The notes under the pieces were generated by a model. The model saw only the letters and a program-made list of their open reading frames with translations. It was not told the origin of the DNA and did not search any database. Shown piece after piece: positions 46,122 to 57,769 of a DNA stretch of 64,000 nucleotides. Position numbers and translations under genes: made by a program. The stretch's first letter is position 1. Each line of letters begins with the position of its first letter. The DNA is taken from positions 56,772,945 to 56,836,944 of the forward strand of contig NC_086384.1 in assembly GCF_036588685.1 (NCBI RefSeq). Direction: 5' to 3'. Source of the stretch: Mytilus trossulus. Lineage: Eukaryota > Mollusca > Bivalvia > Mytilida > Mytilidae.

Positions 46122-46325
46122 ATGCGTTATGGTGTTACCAATGTGGTGATAGTTCGATCGAAGGACCATGTGTAACAGACACAGCCGGCATGGAAGCCGA
46201 GTACATCAGACGAAATGCCTCTCTAAAAGAGCCGGACAAGGATGAGTATAAAGCACCATATAAATATTTAAAGGATTGTTCAAACACCAGTGACATCTGT
46301 ATTATAGAAAGAATTGAAGAACAGG
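46122..46325 (+). CDS. Ly6/uPAR (quiver-like) protein 1, exon 2
   Basis: Acceptor TATATCCAG before 46122, donor CAGG/GTGAGA after 46325, phase 1 to 1. The mature N-terminus reads DALWCYQCGDSS, the canonical Ly6 CxxC opening, then GPCVTDTAGMEAEY, KDCSNTSDIC and IIERIEEQG. It contributes five of the ten cysteines and potential N-glycosylation sites (NAS, NTS). Confidence 0.85.
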
Positions 46326-46397
46326 GTGAGATATATCATGATAGATTGCCGAAAAAAATAATAACAAAAATACAGAACTCAAAGGTGGGGTAATTTG

Positions 46398-46509
46398 ATA
46401 GAAGATGGACGAAAGATACCAAAGGGACAGCCAAACTCATAGTTCTAAAACAAACTGACAACGCCATGGCTAAAAAAGAAAAAAGACAAAACGACAAACA
46501 ATATTACAC
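46398..46509 (-). mobile_element. T1 retroelement tail in a Ly6 intron
   Basis: Begins GACGAAAGATACCAAAGGGA after GATAGAAGATG and includes ACTGACAACGCCATGGCTAA. 46510-46620 is T4-related. Confidence 0.7.
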
Positions 46510-46804
46510 ATAGGGAATCCACAAAATATGGCCAATAGAACGAATTTAAAACAACTGTCATATTTCTGATTTAGGACAAGCATTTTCATAAGAAAATGGT
46601 GTGTTAAACCTGGTTTTTTATCCAATAAGCTACACCACCCACTCGTATGACAGTTGTTAACAATTTCCGCTTTTTTTGACAAAAATGGATGAGCAGCCCA
46701 GACAGACAAAATAGGTTCGTGTTATTATAATTGGGGAAACAACGGCTGAAACAGTGTACACGTACATCAATCACATCACGCCACTGACAAAAAAATTCTA
46801 AATG

Positions 46805-47560
46805 CACAGGACATTTGCGCTTTTATATCTGTAAAACGATAGGATTTTGCGCTTCAAATACTATGGACATTTGCGCTTTTTATTTTGATTCACCTGTAAT
46901 AAATTGACCGGACATTTGCGCTTTTTACTTATAGTCGTCTACCTGAAAATGAATTTAACTTATATTTATCAATTTATCATTAGTAAGAAAAATGGTTCAG
47001 AATCCTACTATGCCCACTATAAGGAACAGTCTACTCGACTCATCCATTTTTGTTCTTTCGTTCTTATGATGAACAGGCACCCCAGTCAAGAATTGAGAAA
47101 GAGAAACTTCATTATGTATTTGAAACGTTGGTGCAATACTAGTCATAACAGATAATAAGGGCTAAATTGTTCACTCTTGGACATTAGATATCAAGCGAAA
47201 ACTGACCTGTGATGACTGTACGTGATTTAATGTCTTTAAAATGTTTACTCATAGCTCTATATAAACTTTAAATATATATCAAAGTGCTATAACATGAATG
47301 TGCTATGAAGTTATATTGAAACTTTTAACGATAAAGGAAAATATTACTTTAACTCTGCCAGGTCAGACCTGTCAGTTCCAAATCCGGATAAAAGAGGATG
47401 AATAGTAATAAAAAACAAATGTTGCAAAAGCGCAAATGTCTTATATAAAAAGTGGAAATGTCTTTTTTTAAAAAGCGCAAATGTCCTATGATTTGAAGCG
47501 CAAGTGTCCAAATAAAAAAGCGCAAATGTCCTATGAAAAAGCGCAACCGTCGAGTGCCGA
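46805..47560. mobile_element. Foldback-like element with repeated GGACATTTGCGCTTTT
   Basis: GGACATTTGCGCTTTT occurs in direct orientation near 46809, 46864 and 46910, and inverted as AAAAGCGCAAATGTCC near 47473 and 47518 with variants at 47430 and 47495. The termini AATTCTAAATG / GCCGAATTC are not cleanly matched. It sits in intron 2 of Ly6 gene 1. The frame at 46904-47155 inside it has no recognised domain. Confidence 0.7.
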
Positions 47561-48341
47561 ATTCTAAACAGACACATGTACAAATCAATCTATCAAAAAC
47601 AAAGAGAAGATACATAAGTGAAGTTTTTTAATACATTTATGTGTCCGAAATTAGTATGCACGACGATGCATTAAAAAATGGAGGACAGAACTACAAAATA
47701 CTGTACAGTACTACCGAATTCACCAACTCTGTCTAAAGACGGACCATTCAAAACATGGACTAACAACAACACATAGTGACGATAAACCGACAAAGTACAA
47801 AATCTAATTACCTAGACCGTATGACGTAAACTATGGAACGCACGATACAAAACAGTTTAGCTATCAACGCAACAACCACTAAATTAATTAATCAAATAAT
47901 AAACCTCGCCAATTTGGAAAGCACATCATGGCTTCTACAGGAAAATGACAAGGACAGACACGGAAGTTTGTTGCATATATTGCCCCTGAAAAACACTCGG
48001 CTCCTACATGTAAAATGTTTAAATATATAAGATCTCGTCCTGCAATATAATTGATTTCAATAAGACTTGTTAGAGGTCAGACAGTATCTAAATCTCATGA
48101 AACATTCTACACAATTAATGAAGATGTCATGCATGTACATGTTTCGAGTCAGTAAACAAGTTTAAACATCTTACTCAAATGCATGTCTTGTATTTTTAAA
48201 CGAGTTCGATTCTCCTTCTCCATCTCCAGATTTGACGATACCATATGCCTCTTGTGTACTAGTAATTGTTACTTCATCTTTGACCAAATACTTCTTTGTA
48301 TGTAACTATGTAGTTTTTTTTTCATTATTATATTACTACAG
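47560..48341. other. Ly6-1 intron 2 remainder
   Basis: No element or exon is recognised before the acceptor TATTACTACAG at 48341. Confidence 0.6.
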
Positions 48342-48604
48342 GACAAACACACGCCTATTTACGGGACTGTCACACTACCGGAGGGAGCTACTCGATTCAA
48401 GATCCGAGGTTTGATTACCTTGACTCTAGTCTCAATCACACCACGTGCATCTATGAAAGGGGATCTAGTAAGAGATTGGTGTGTGTAACAATCTGCGATA
48501 CAGACTTTTGTAATGGACCTCAGATTGATGGTGGATCGATTTTGCAAATACAAATATGGCTGAACGTATTATGTGCTGCTGCAGTTATTTTAAGACAAAT
48601 CTAG
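48342..48604 (+). CDS. Ly6/uPAR (quiver-like) protein 1, exon 3 with GPI-type tail
   Basis: Acceptor AG at 48340-48341; stop TAG 48602-48604. It encodes GQTHAYLRDCHTTGG, HTTCIYERGSSKRLVCVTIC and DTDFCNGPQIDGGS, then a hydrophobic end WLNVLCAAAVIL. Cysteines 6-10 end in the diagnostic C-N motif of Ly6 domains. A small-residue site (GGS) before a hydrophobic C-terminus indicates a GPI anchor. Such proteins sit on the outer plasma membrane; quiver/sleepless relatives modulate channels and receptors. The specific role here is unknown. Confidence 0.87.
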
Positions 48605-48689
48605 AATTGTTTTTTTTTTCCCAAATGGAATCTCTGTGTTTTTAACGCAAATAACGCAAATAACTTACTATTTATTCTTTTTTATTTCG

Positions 48690-48805
48690 TTGGATACACA
48701 TTTTCGTGGATTTTGTGGGTACAGGTGAACCATGCATTCAAATGCTCAACGAATTACAAATGTTCCTTAGGCTTGTACCCACGAAAATAAATGAATCCAC
48801 ATTAT
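48690..48805. mobile_element. Small MITE with TCGTGG/CCACGA inverted ends
   Basis: ATTTTCGTGGATTTTGTGGG at the left and CCCACGAAAATAAATGAATC at the right. It supplies an AATAAA (48786-48791) ~180 nt after the Ly6-1 stop. Confidence 0.6.
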
Positions 48806-49119
48806 TATTTTAAAGATTTTCATATCTCCCCGAAAGAAACAATACTTGTGGAATATGAAACAAAAATTTGAGTGCGTCTATCTGTAATCATGTACCAGTA
48901 CCTAATGTCTGTGGTATCCCCTCCATTTAATAAAACATTTAAGATAAAATGGTTGTTAAATTTATATGCCAAGCAAATGCTTTCTTGGCAGTTTTAAACA
49001 GAATGATGTTAATTATATAGACCACTAAGGAGGACTGGGTAATAGAAATATTGTCACCTGGTACTCTTCATACCGGCAGTAGAACGCTTGCCAAAGTGGG
49101 CGTCTTTGCAATGCCAGAC

Positions 49120-49262
49120 AGACACTTTTAGACTGAGCAACACAAACACCTGTGTTCTCCGGAAAGTCAAACAGATTCTGCTCCACAAGTGGCTCCTATC
49201 GTTATGCTCATATATGTACAAATCGGTGATAAGTGTAATGCGGTAAGTCACATTCGAGGAAA
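49120..49262 (-). mobile_element. Degenerate T1 retroelement tail
   Basis: GTTCTCCGGAAAGTCAAACA, ATTCTGCTCCACAAGTGGCT and AATGCGGTAAGTCACATTCG. Confidence 0.6.
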
Positions 49263-49799
49263 AGAAGACGGGAATTAATATGATAAAAAGTTAAACATGA
49301 GATTTTATGATAAATGCTATGATAATAGGAAACCGGGAAATTTTCAAATGTATTCTAATTAAAGATAAAAAGAAGATTGCGTGCGGAAACTGACAAAATT
49401 TAAAAACCAGAAATTACTACTTTGAGTCAAAATCAAAGATGTGTATCACGATTTTCCGGAAACAGGAAAAACTTGTCAAATGTAGTTTAATTTAGACTGT
49501 TGTTAATATTTTCATATATATCATGGAACAATGCTTTATTACTATTTTTTTTTAAATTGGAAAAATAAATATTTTTCATAAATATGATGATTTGTGTTTT
49601 TTGGAAACAAACATTAAGTAGGAGTTTCACAACATTTGGTTGAGACAAACTTAAGATAGAAAGCTAATCTAATTTTATACGTATAAAAGAACTCACATAC
49701 ATTTATTAGTCAAGGAGACAAATATTCATAGAATTTACAACTATACGTCATCATAGTTATGGCAATTAAATGTAGCAATGAAGGAAAACAAATACCGCA

Positions 49800-49945
49800 T
49801 TGTTACATTTTGTAGCTATAAAAAGCTTCGAATTGACAAATGTAAAACAATTCGAACGAACTAACTAAAGGCCATATTTATATATACCAAACACTGGACA
49901 AAAAACAAAACAAAAAACGAATTTCAGGCTCCTGACTTTGGAAAG
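49800..49945 (-). mobile_element. T2-like retroelement tail fragment
   Basis: TAGCTATAAAAAGCTTCGAA, AAAACAATTCGAACGAAC and TTCAGGCTCCTGACTTTGGA. 49262-49800 and 49945-50830 show no gene; the frames near 50202-50601 lack domains. Confidence 0.55.
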
Positions 49946-50834
49946 GCACATGTGTATGAATATGATGATTCTGTTAACACTTCTATTACAAAGACTTGTA
50001 AAAGCTTAAATTGAACTAAGATTTCGTATAGATGTATGAGTATTTGGATCGTTCGCGTACGGTCTGTCTAATATTAAGAAGTTGGTCCAGTTTAGTAGAT
50101 ACAAATGCATACAACAGATCAATATAATTTAAAACTCTAAAATTAATATAAAATAGTTCAATTGTAATTGAAATAAAAACTTCATATTTTTTTTTTAAAG
50201 TTCATGCTAATTTTAAGTCTGTTAATCTCTTGTACATGTATTTATCATGTCGATCTGTAATGCGTGAACTGAAAATAGGATAACTGAAATTGAAGATATC
50301 GGAAGTAAACATTATGTAGGAGGACAATTCATTTAGAATATTTAGAAAATATTTTACAATATATTTCAATCCAAATCGTATTTCAATGTTTGAAAGGATG
50401 TTGAATTCAAAATTGTACCACAAATTATGCATAATACAATGTATACCAAACAAAATCTCAACAAGCTATTTTACTGTAGCAGGACCAATTCTGCTGGAGA
50501 TTCGCGAATTCAGACCTCAGCTTGTTCTGGTTTGTGAAATGATTTATACAGAGATGATGGATGCCAAACGTAACAGCGCTATAAAATATCTAAGTAAATG
50601 AAAACCAAAAACTCAAAACAATATATAATTTTAATCAACAAAGTACAATTTTTATCATGCTATACCAAATGTAAATAGAAATGGAGCATTCAATGCCCCA
50701 TATTAAGAAGGTACAAAACAAATGCACTAACCTACAGGGTGGTTGGAAAGGTTGGTTTTACTTGGTAGGACTGAATGTCAGTCTTCAGAGGATTCATTCG
50801 AATTAACACGGCTGAGGAAAAAAATGTATACTTA

Positions 50835-51005
50835 TTGACTGGGTATGAGTAAGTTTATTGTCCCCGAGGTGCAACTATTACCCTAAGGCGTAGGCGAGGT
50901 CAATAGTTGTATCCGAGGGGACAATCAATTTATTTTCAACGATTATCCAATCAGTAAGTGTTTTATTATACCTAAAGAGACAACAGACAATAAAATATAG
51001 GGGCT
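50835..51005. repeat. Imperfect inverted repeat with GTCCCC(G)AG ends
   Basis: TTTATTGTCCCCGAGGTGCA at ~50872 and ATCCGAGGGGACAATCAATT at ~50910 are inverted around a ~30-bp centre (AACTATTACC...GGTCAATAGTTG). Possibly a small MITE; also a candidate stem-loop. Confidence 0.5.
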
Positions 51006-51513
51006 AAATCAACTATCGTAATATTGAAAGCAGAAACACAACCATACTGATTTATGTTTACTTTATATATATTCTAATGCCGGCAAGGCTACATGTACGT
51101 TCTGCACTGACAACAATCCTAGATTCAAAAGGTAAAACACGACGCAGTAATACTATTCTCAACATAAGCCAATCCCGTATTCTAATATGACGTCCTTATT
51201 ACGCTTTGTAAACAAAGCCGTGTTCTAATCAGCATAAACAATATGTTTGACACATGCGCAAGAACTTACTGTGTATATAAATGTTATTTCCATCGTTATC
51301 CTTTAAAATGTATACATTTAAGCAGCTAGCATAAACTTTTATTATATATTTTTATAAAACAACATATATTTACCCCGCTCGTGGTTTTTAAACTTATCAA
51401 ATATGAATTGTAATGCACAGACTCCTCTGGGAGGAAACGGGAAAAGCCAAACGTTTTTACGGTATTTTCTTACGCTTAAACCTATAAAAATACTGCATTT
51501 GTCCTATAGAATC

Positions 51514-51639
51514 GAAATAATTCCTTCATGTCATGCTCTATTCTCATTTTAACATGGGTAGGCAATTTATTTTACCACCTTTTATACCTCGCTAACCATG
51601 TTAAAATGAGCATAGAGCATGACATGAAGGAATTATTTC
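51514..51639. repeat. Near-perfect 44-bp hairpin with 38-bp loop
   Basis: 51514-51557 and 51596-51639 are inverted copies with a single mismatch (TATTCTC versus TATGCTC). No other copy is seen in the window. Confidence 0.9.
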
Positions 51640-51663
51640 TTAAGCTGCATTTGAAATTCCGCG

Positions 51664-52246
51664 AAAGGAGTAGGTCCAGTAAGACCCTTTTTTGGCCCCA
51701 AAATATAGCAGTTTTACAAAATTGTTAAAATGTAAACTTTTAGTTTAATATTGGACAGTAGAATGCTTTTGGTACATAAATATGGGTTGTTTTTGACAAT
51801 ACAACGCATAAATATCGGGTACTAACACCATCAAGTCATGCTAAACTACTAAAATCTTCACAATTCTAGCATTTAAGTCAAATTTTAGACGGTTTTCGTG
51901 TCAAACGAAAGTGACCGCATTCGTGTTCATCCTTAATATTGAAATGTAAGTTGATTTAAAGATAATTCATAACATATATAAAGGTTGAGGATGAACACGG
52001 TTGCGGCCACTTTCATTTTTGACAAAAAACGTCTGAAAAACAACATTTTTTGGCAATTTTTGGTAGATTTTTCATATTTGAGCTTGAATCGGATTGTTTT
52101 TAAGACTTAATCAGTTAAAATCTTTCATAAAAACAAATTGATTCAAATAAAATAGACCCTTAAGTGTTTAAAAAGTGGTCAAAATCTTTCGTAAGATTAA
52201 CCTGAAATTTGAGGTCAAAATCGGTTCCTACCGGACCTACTCCTTT
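51664..52246. mobile_element. GGAGTAGG-TIR MITE, full copy
   Basis: Ends AAAGGAGTAGGTCCAGTAAG and CCTACCGGACCTACTCCTTT. A central inverted pair flanks AATATTGAAATGTAAG (about 51905-51932 versus 51986-52013). Confidence 0.85.
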
Positions 52247-52249
52247 AAT

Positions 52250-52465
52250 GACGCTTGCAGTCAAAAAGTTTTACCGAGGTCCAATAGTTGGAATATAATA
52301 TTATTCAAGATAATAACCCAAAACAGAAAAATTTCCTTAGAAATTACCAACTCAGGTTTTGTTTAATTTGGACCAGTAGTTTCAGAGGAGAAGAATTTTG
52401 TAAAAGTTAACGACGACGGACGACGACGACGGACGCCGGACGCAAAGTGGGCCAGGTGAGATAAA
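52250..52465 (-). mobile_element. Truncated pearl/Helentron-like copy
   Basis: A (GAC)n-type tract at 52408-52440 and GACGCAAAGTGGGCCAGGTG correspond to the end of the array at 59015-59090 in reverse. Confidence 0.5.
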
Positions 52466-52544
52466 AAAAATAGTGAAAATATTGGGTACTTAATTTATAT
52501 AGAAAATGATGACTAAGTGACTAATAAAGAGCTATGTTTATCAA

Positions 52545-52735
52545 AAAAGACTTGAGGCAATATAGAACTCCATATATCGCAAAAGACTGGAAATAATATT
52601 ACACCCTGTATATCACAATAGACTGGAAATAATTATAGTACACCCTGTATATCACAATAGACTCGGGAGAATATAGAACGCTGTATATCGCGAAAACACA
52701 CGAGACCATTTAGAACTTTCTATATCGCTGTACAA
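52545..52735. repeat. Short ~50-bp tandem repeat
   Basis: Four to five units of the type CCTGTATATCACAATAGACT, GGAAATAAT or GAGAATATAGAAC. Confidence 0.65.
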
Positions 52736-52759
52736 TATAGACCTCTATTTACTAGTATT

Positions 52760-54880
52760 CTAAGAGGGGGGCAAGGGGTTTCACTGTTATGCTGTTATTG
52801 GGCATTTTAATTCTTTGTTATCTGTTATTCTGAAAATATATTTCCTGTTAGCTGTTATTGTCTTATTCTTTGTTAGCTGTTATAGGACTATTTTCTTTTT
52901 TGTTATATGTTATTGTGAGAATCTATTTGCTGTAAACTGTTTTTGAAAATTGGAATGTTAGCATTGTCACTGCCAATCTTCCGCAGAAATTGAAGATAAT
53001 TGAAAATTGTGATTTGAATGGATAATAGTCTCATTGGCACGCTTACCACATCTTCTTACCATGTATATATCTATTGGGGTCATTCTACTGGTAATATCAG
53101 GTGGCCCTGTATTTGCAGAAGAATTTCAGTAACATACATCACATACACATATAAAATCAATTTAACCAAGGACCTTTCCAGTATATATTATTATTATTAT
53201 CCTTTGTAATCAATACCATTGTCTGTGAACATGTAGCATTTTGTACAAATTATAATTCACGTATTATTTGTACAATAACTTATAGTATGGATTTTGTGAT
53301 AAAAAAAGCATTGGTACACCCTATAGATTTTTTTATTCAATGAACATATAATAATCTTTATGTTGTACTATTACACCACTGTCCCAGATTAGGGGAGGAT
53401 TGGACACCAACTAGCATGCTTAATTTGACGCAGTCCTATTCTGTATGTGCCTTTTTCCAAGTCAGGAGCCTGGATTCAGTGGTTGTAGTTTGTCACTGTG
53501 TTACTAATTTTCTATATATACGTTCAATATTTTGTGGATAGTTTTGGGAATTATACAACATCTTTTTCTTTTAGCATTTATATCATAAGTGCTACTCTCT
53601 CTCTTTTCATTTACATGGAAGAGAACACTGACCACCATATTTTAAAAAGCTATTTAACAGGCGAAAATTAAAGCTCAGAAATCATTGATGCAAATACAGA
53701 TGTGTCTTCAGTTTAATTTTTCGTTAAGGTGGTACCCAACACTTTCACTAAAATTAATTTGGCTTGTTTAATTTTCATAAAATTTTGACAGAGTATTTAC
53801 TTTGACCCTTTGACAAAAATATAAAAAAATATAAAAATTTTAACCAACCATTTTGTCAGAAATATTACACTGGTTATATAGCAATTTGACAAACACTGAT
53901 TTTGATCATTGAGAAGCTTAGTATTCCCTTAACAATATAACGTGATTAAAACGTTTAGCTGATTTTACAGAGTTATTTCCCTGTAGTGTTAGGTACCACC
54001 TTAAATACATGTACCCTTTGTCAAATCCTGCAGCTTCTCCAATGCTGTAACCAAATTTTCCATATTCTATAATTTCACATAAGAATGGATTTTCCTCTTA
54101 GTTCAGTATTTTTGTGATTTTTTTAAATATTTTTTTTATACATAATTGGTGTTTCACTTGGTGTCATCCAAATTTTCACGAGGTCCAATTTTTATTATAC
54201 TACCAGAATTGTCACTTGAGTCAATTTCTATTATCAGAATAACCATTATATCTGGCATGTGTGTTTCAGTTACATGTCCTGTCTCCACTGATCTGGGTAT
54301 TTTTGAATTCTATAAGTAAGTTTTATCATGAGGTCACTAAAAACAATATATATTGTGTATCAATGTTTTTTTTTTATATTACTTGTATAAAAGTATATAT
54401 ATTGCTTTTCCGAAAAAAAAATCTAAAAATCAAATTGAAAATAAAGTGTCACTGGCTGCACTATTTTCCAAAATTAAAGTAAAAAAAAACTAAATCATTA
54501 AAAATGTATCCCTCAAATGCCCTAGATTAAACATATCCCTATATCAAAAACAGAAACTAGTAATTTCGTTCAGAAAAATTCAACATATTGTACAAGTTAC
54601 GGAAAAAAATCAATCAGGCAGAACTGCCTGAACGGCCTCAAGACAACGTCTTGTTTACACAATTTACAATTTTCTAGGTCTATACCACAAGTTATATGTA
54701 CTAAGATATACGAGTTATTGACTGGATTGGTCCTGAACAGATTTATTTTCATATTTCATTTACTGTTATCTGTTATTATCCCTTTTCAATTCCTTGTTAT
54801 CTGTTTTTCACCAAATCATATTCACTGTTTTTCTGTTATGGTGACCCCCCTTGCTCCCCCTCTCTTATTCTCGATCGCGA
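52760..54880. mobile_element. Putative element bounded by inverted G-rich/C-rich ends and TGTTATCTGTTATT blocks
   Basis: Left end TAAGAGGGGGGCAAGGGGTT and right end CCCCCCTTGCTCCCCCTCTC are inverted. Next to each are runs of CTGTTATCTGTTATT-like words in the same orientation (52780-52920, 54760-54838). A 273-bp MITE is nested at 53728. No coding region is supported. Confidence 0.45.
53728..54000. mobile_element. 273-bp MITE flanked by TTAA, second copy
   Basis: Ends GGTGGTACCCAACAC and GTGTTAGGTACCACC with TTAA at 53724-53727 and 54001-54004. Identical length to the copy at 29200. Confidence 0.87.
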
Positions 54881-55141
54881 TTAATTCTTTTCCTGACCTG
54901 TTAATCAAAACTTCGTCCTAATGTCTTATAAAGAATGAACATACATGAGAACAGACACTATAATCTTATCAAAGTTTTATTAAAATATTTAACCACTCGA
55001 AAATTCAATATATACATGTAATAAACTTGCAAGTGCAATAAAGGTAAACAGGCCGATATCCTTATTCAAACAATCATATCTCTCTGATTTATTATTGTTT
55101 AAATCGATCACCCATACCTTAATCTAGAAGGAAGGGAAACA

Positions 55142-55205
55142 ATGGAGTTTTTTTGTCGGCTGGTGATTTTTTCTCTTTTCTTCATAGGATTCGTATACCA
55201 TTCAG
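55142..55205 (+). CDS. Ly6/uPAR (quiver-like) protein 2, exon 1: signal peptide
   Basis: ATG 55142 encodes MEFFCRLVIFSLFFIGFVYH then S, a strong signal peptide. The donor is TTCAG/GTTAGT, phase 1. It is homologous to exon 1 at 45431. The model with exons 56712-56936 and 58179-58441 gives 183 aa. Confidence 0.75.
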
Positions 55206-55374
55206 GTTAGTTTTATATATAATTTAATATACTCGGCGTTTTTGCGGTTGCATTGTAGTATGTTCCACCTAATATGGATAAAGTCTCGATTCCTAAAATC
55301 GGACCGTAGACAAGCAGCTTAAACAAGTGAACGTAAGGAGAATATTGCGATAACTTATGTGGACATAGGAACTT

Positions 55375-55465
55375 TAACCTATAATGGTTTACTTTTTAAA
55401 TTGTTATTTGGATGGAGAGTTGTCTCATTGGCACTCGCACCACATCTTCCTATATCTATATATAG
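55375..55465 (+). mobile_element. T2 retroelement tail end in Ly6-2 intron 1
   Basis: GAGAGTTGTCTCATTGGCAC followed by TCGCACCACATCTTCC. 55465-56545 has no other feature. Confidence 0.65.
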
Positions 55466-56544
55466 GAATGCTTTGTTTCTCTCTTATATTCTGAGAGTAT
55501 TTTACGTACTCTTTGATGGGTGAGTCCAAGATAATGACACTGTTGTCAAAAAGACTAAATATATTTTGATCATTCTGTTAACCTTTTAGTGTTTGTTTTA
55601 CGTAGTAGTTTTGTTATTTATAAATTATCAACAGGTAGGTTTATTTCAGACTATGCAAGAAGCTTATCGATAAAAAACGTTTCTTATATGAAATAGCGAT
55701 ATTGTCCAATATGAAAGTGTTGCGTTGTGGGAAATTCAGACGAATGATTGTCTGTGTATGAAGAAAGGTAGATTTATCGGTATAAAGTTATACATTTGTA
55801 TAAGTCTTCTTCTTAAAACCGGGTAACATTTCACAGGACAAAAGTCTGCTGTATAACTTTCATGAATTTAGTAATATAATAATAAGCAAGTTGCATTCAT
55901 ACGAGGAAATCGACAAGTTGATTAAACGAAACATAAATGCACAATTTATCATTTGCAGATGTATATATTCAACTAAAATCAAGTAGCAAAATAAGTGCAA
56001 TACAGTTCGATGAATTATATTGTTTACTAAACCAAAATCCCCTATAATTTAATGATAATGCTAAATTTTAAATATGAATGTAATATTTTTTTAATTTGAT
56101 AGCGATGTAATTTTAAAATGAAAAAAATCTAAATGCATACTTCACAATCATAGTTCATGCCAGGTTTAATGTTTTAAGCAAAATATCACTAAAAATTCAT
56201 GCCTATGATAAAATTCAAGCTTACATGTACTAATCATGTCGAAACATGTTGTTTAGTGGACAGTGTTAACAACCTGACTATATGCACTGGTTTAAAACTG
56301 ATAATCGTAACTGGAATTAGGACGATCCCCAATATGGCGATGGCAGAAATTGGTCATTTTACTCAAATGTAGCCTTTTGTTTTCGAAGGCAATTTTCGAA
56401 GCGCTTAGACAATTATAGAGCACTTACTACACTGTAACGATTCAAATATGATGGTTATGGTATAGAAAAACCTTGCAGTTGAGTAGCTCAATTTACTCTT
56501 TACAAAAAAGGCTATATTTGAGAAAAAATACCGAAAAAGACCAT

Positions 56545-56625
56545 TATACCGCATAGTGAGCTATAAAAAGCCCCGAAATAACAAATGTAAAACAATTCAA
56601 ATGCAAAAAACGCTAGGCCAAATTC
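56545..56625 (-). mobile_element. T2 tail fragment in Ly6-2 intron 1
   Basis: ACCGCATAGTGAGCTATAAA and TGTAAAACAATTCAAATGCA. Confidence 0.55.
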
Positions 56626-56711
56626 AAGTAGTTTGTTTGATTACAATCATGTAGTAAATTACAAATTGATCAAACTCTTTTCATTTTAAAATTGAACTAA
56701 TTTTATTTCAT

Positions 56712-56936
56712 ATTCATTATGGTGCTACCAATGTGGTGATAGTTCTGCCACTGGTCCGTGTATAACAGACACAGCTGACATGGAGGCAGAGTACATAGAT
56801 TTCAATATTACAAATTCGACGGCGAAAAAAGATCAGTCCGTATCTGATGGCACAAAGATGAAACAGTACCAATATCTAAAGAATTGTGAGAACACAGAAT
56901 ACAATAGATGTGTCATTGAGAGGATAGAAGAACAAG
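56712..56936 (+). CDS. Ly6/uPAR (quiver-like) protein 2, exon 2, acceptor AG not present
   Basis: The homologous frame encodes DSLWCYQCGDSSATGPC, ADMEAEY, then NCENTEYNRC and VIERIEEQG, with donor CAAG/GTAGTG and phase 1 as in gene 1. The inserted NITNSTAKKDQSVSDGTK-type segment makes it seven codons longer. Where gene 1 has CAG|AT, this copy reads CAT|AT (56709-56713). No AG occurs close upstream, and reading further upstream meets an in-frame TGA (56693-56695). Either the gene is a recent pseudogene, it uses unusual splicing, or this base is a variant or error. The intact downstream frame and conserved cysteines favour recent function. Confidence 0.75.
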
Positions 56937-57070
56937 GTAGTGTATTTACTCAGTTCATATTTAACTGGTAAAAAGGTACACAAAAAAGGAAAATGCGATA
57001 GATTATTTTCCAATTTTTGTAAAGCATTGCGATGTTTACACACCAAACAAAAGTTTACTAAGTCTTTCAG

Positions 57071-57154
57071 TGGCGGATCCAGAGGGGTGGAGGTTGGAAC
57101 CCCCCTTTATCCTGAGTTAGGAACCCCCCTTTTTAAAATGGCTGGATCCGCCCC
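57071..57154. mobile_element. ~84-bp MITE with CAGTGGCGGATCCAG-type ends
   Basis: Left CAGTGGCGGATCCAG, right CTGGATCCGCCCCTG. The ends resemble hAT-type short MITEs. Target duplication is only approximate (GTCTTT / GCCTTT). It lies in Ly6-2 intron 2. Confidence 0.65.
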
Positions 57155-57505
57155 TGGCCTTTTAATACTGATGCTTGTATGTATAAAGTTATCTTATTGT
57201 ATCAAAGACACTTGTCTCAGAACGAAAATTTCCTATACACCTTAATATAGCACTAAGTACTTAACTTGCATTTTTGAAATATATCAGCCGGTCGCGAAAT
57301 TCCGTTTTGTGCCGAATTATCGGTGTCAACCCCACTAAAACTGGTTATGTCATAAATTCAAATTGATTTATCTATACAATGGTGTATATCACGCAAACTT
57401 TTGTTGTCGGACTCATATGTAGCAGTTATACCTAAGCATGTTCATCGTATTTATTTTGTTTACCAAATAAACTCATCATAGATTCCAGGATTAAAATTTT
57501 ATATA

Positions 57506-57544
57506 TACACCAGACGCACGTTTCGTCTACAAAAGACTCATCAG
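57506..57544 (-). ncRNA. Hammerhead-like core in Ly6-2 intron 2
   Basis: Minus strand: CTGATGA, stem GTCT/AGAC, GAAA, then CGT/GTG (C-G, G-U, U-G pairs), then TA. Stem III pairing is retained through wobble pairs relative to the 14808 copy. Stem I is not evident. Confidence 0.5.
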
Positions 57545-57769
57545 TGACGCCTTTACATTGTAGGTATCAAATTATCTTATTGTATGGAATTGTTGTCTCG
57601 TTTTTTATTTTTAATTGTTCTTTTGTAAGTTGATAGTAAAAGTCGTTGATTTCATTGTGGATTGATGCTACAAGATGATACCGTTGATCAAATGCAACCA
57701 TAATTATTAGATCTTATCATAGTAATCGTGTATTGCAATCAACTAGTAGGTTTTGGTGATGCTCAATAT

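Noticed and set aside
47344..47615. Two minus-strand frames with repeated HLRF/TFALF motifs
   Set aside because: Translations of the repeated GCGCAAATGTCC words of the foldback element.
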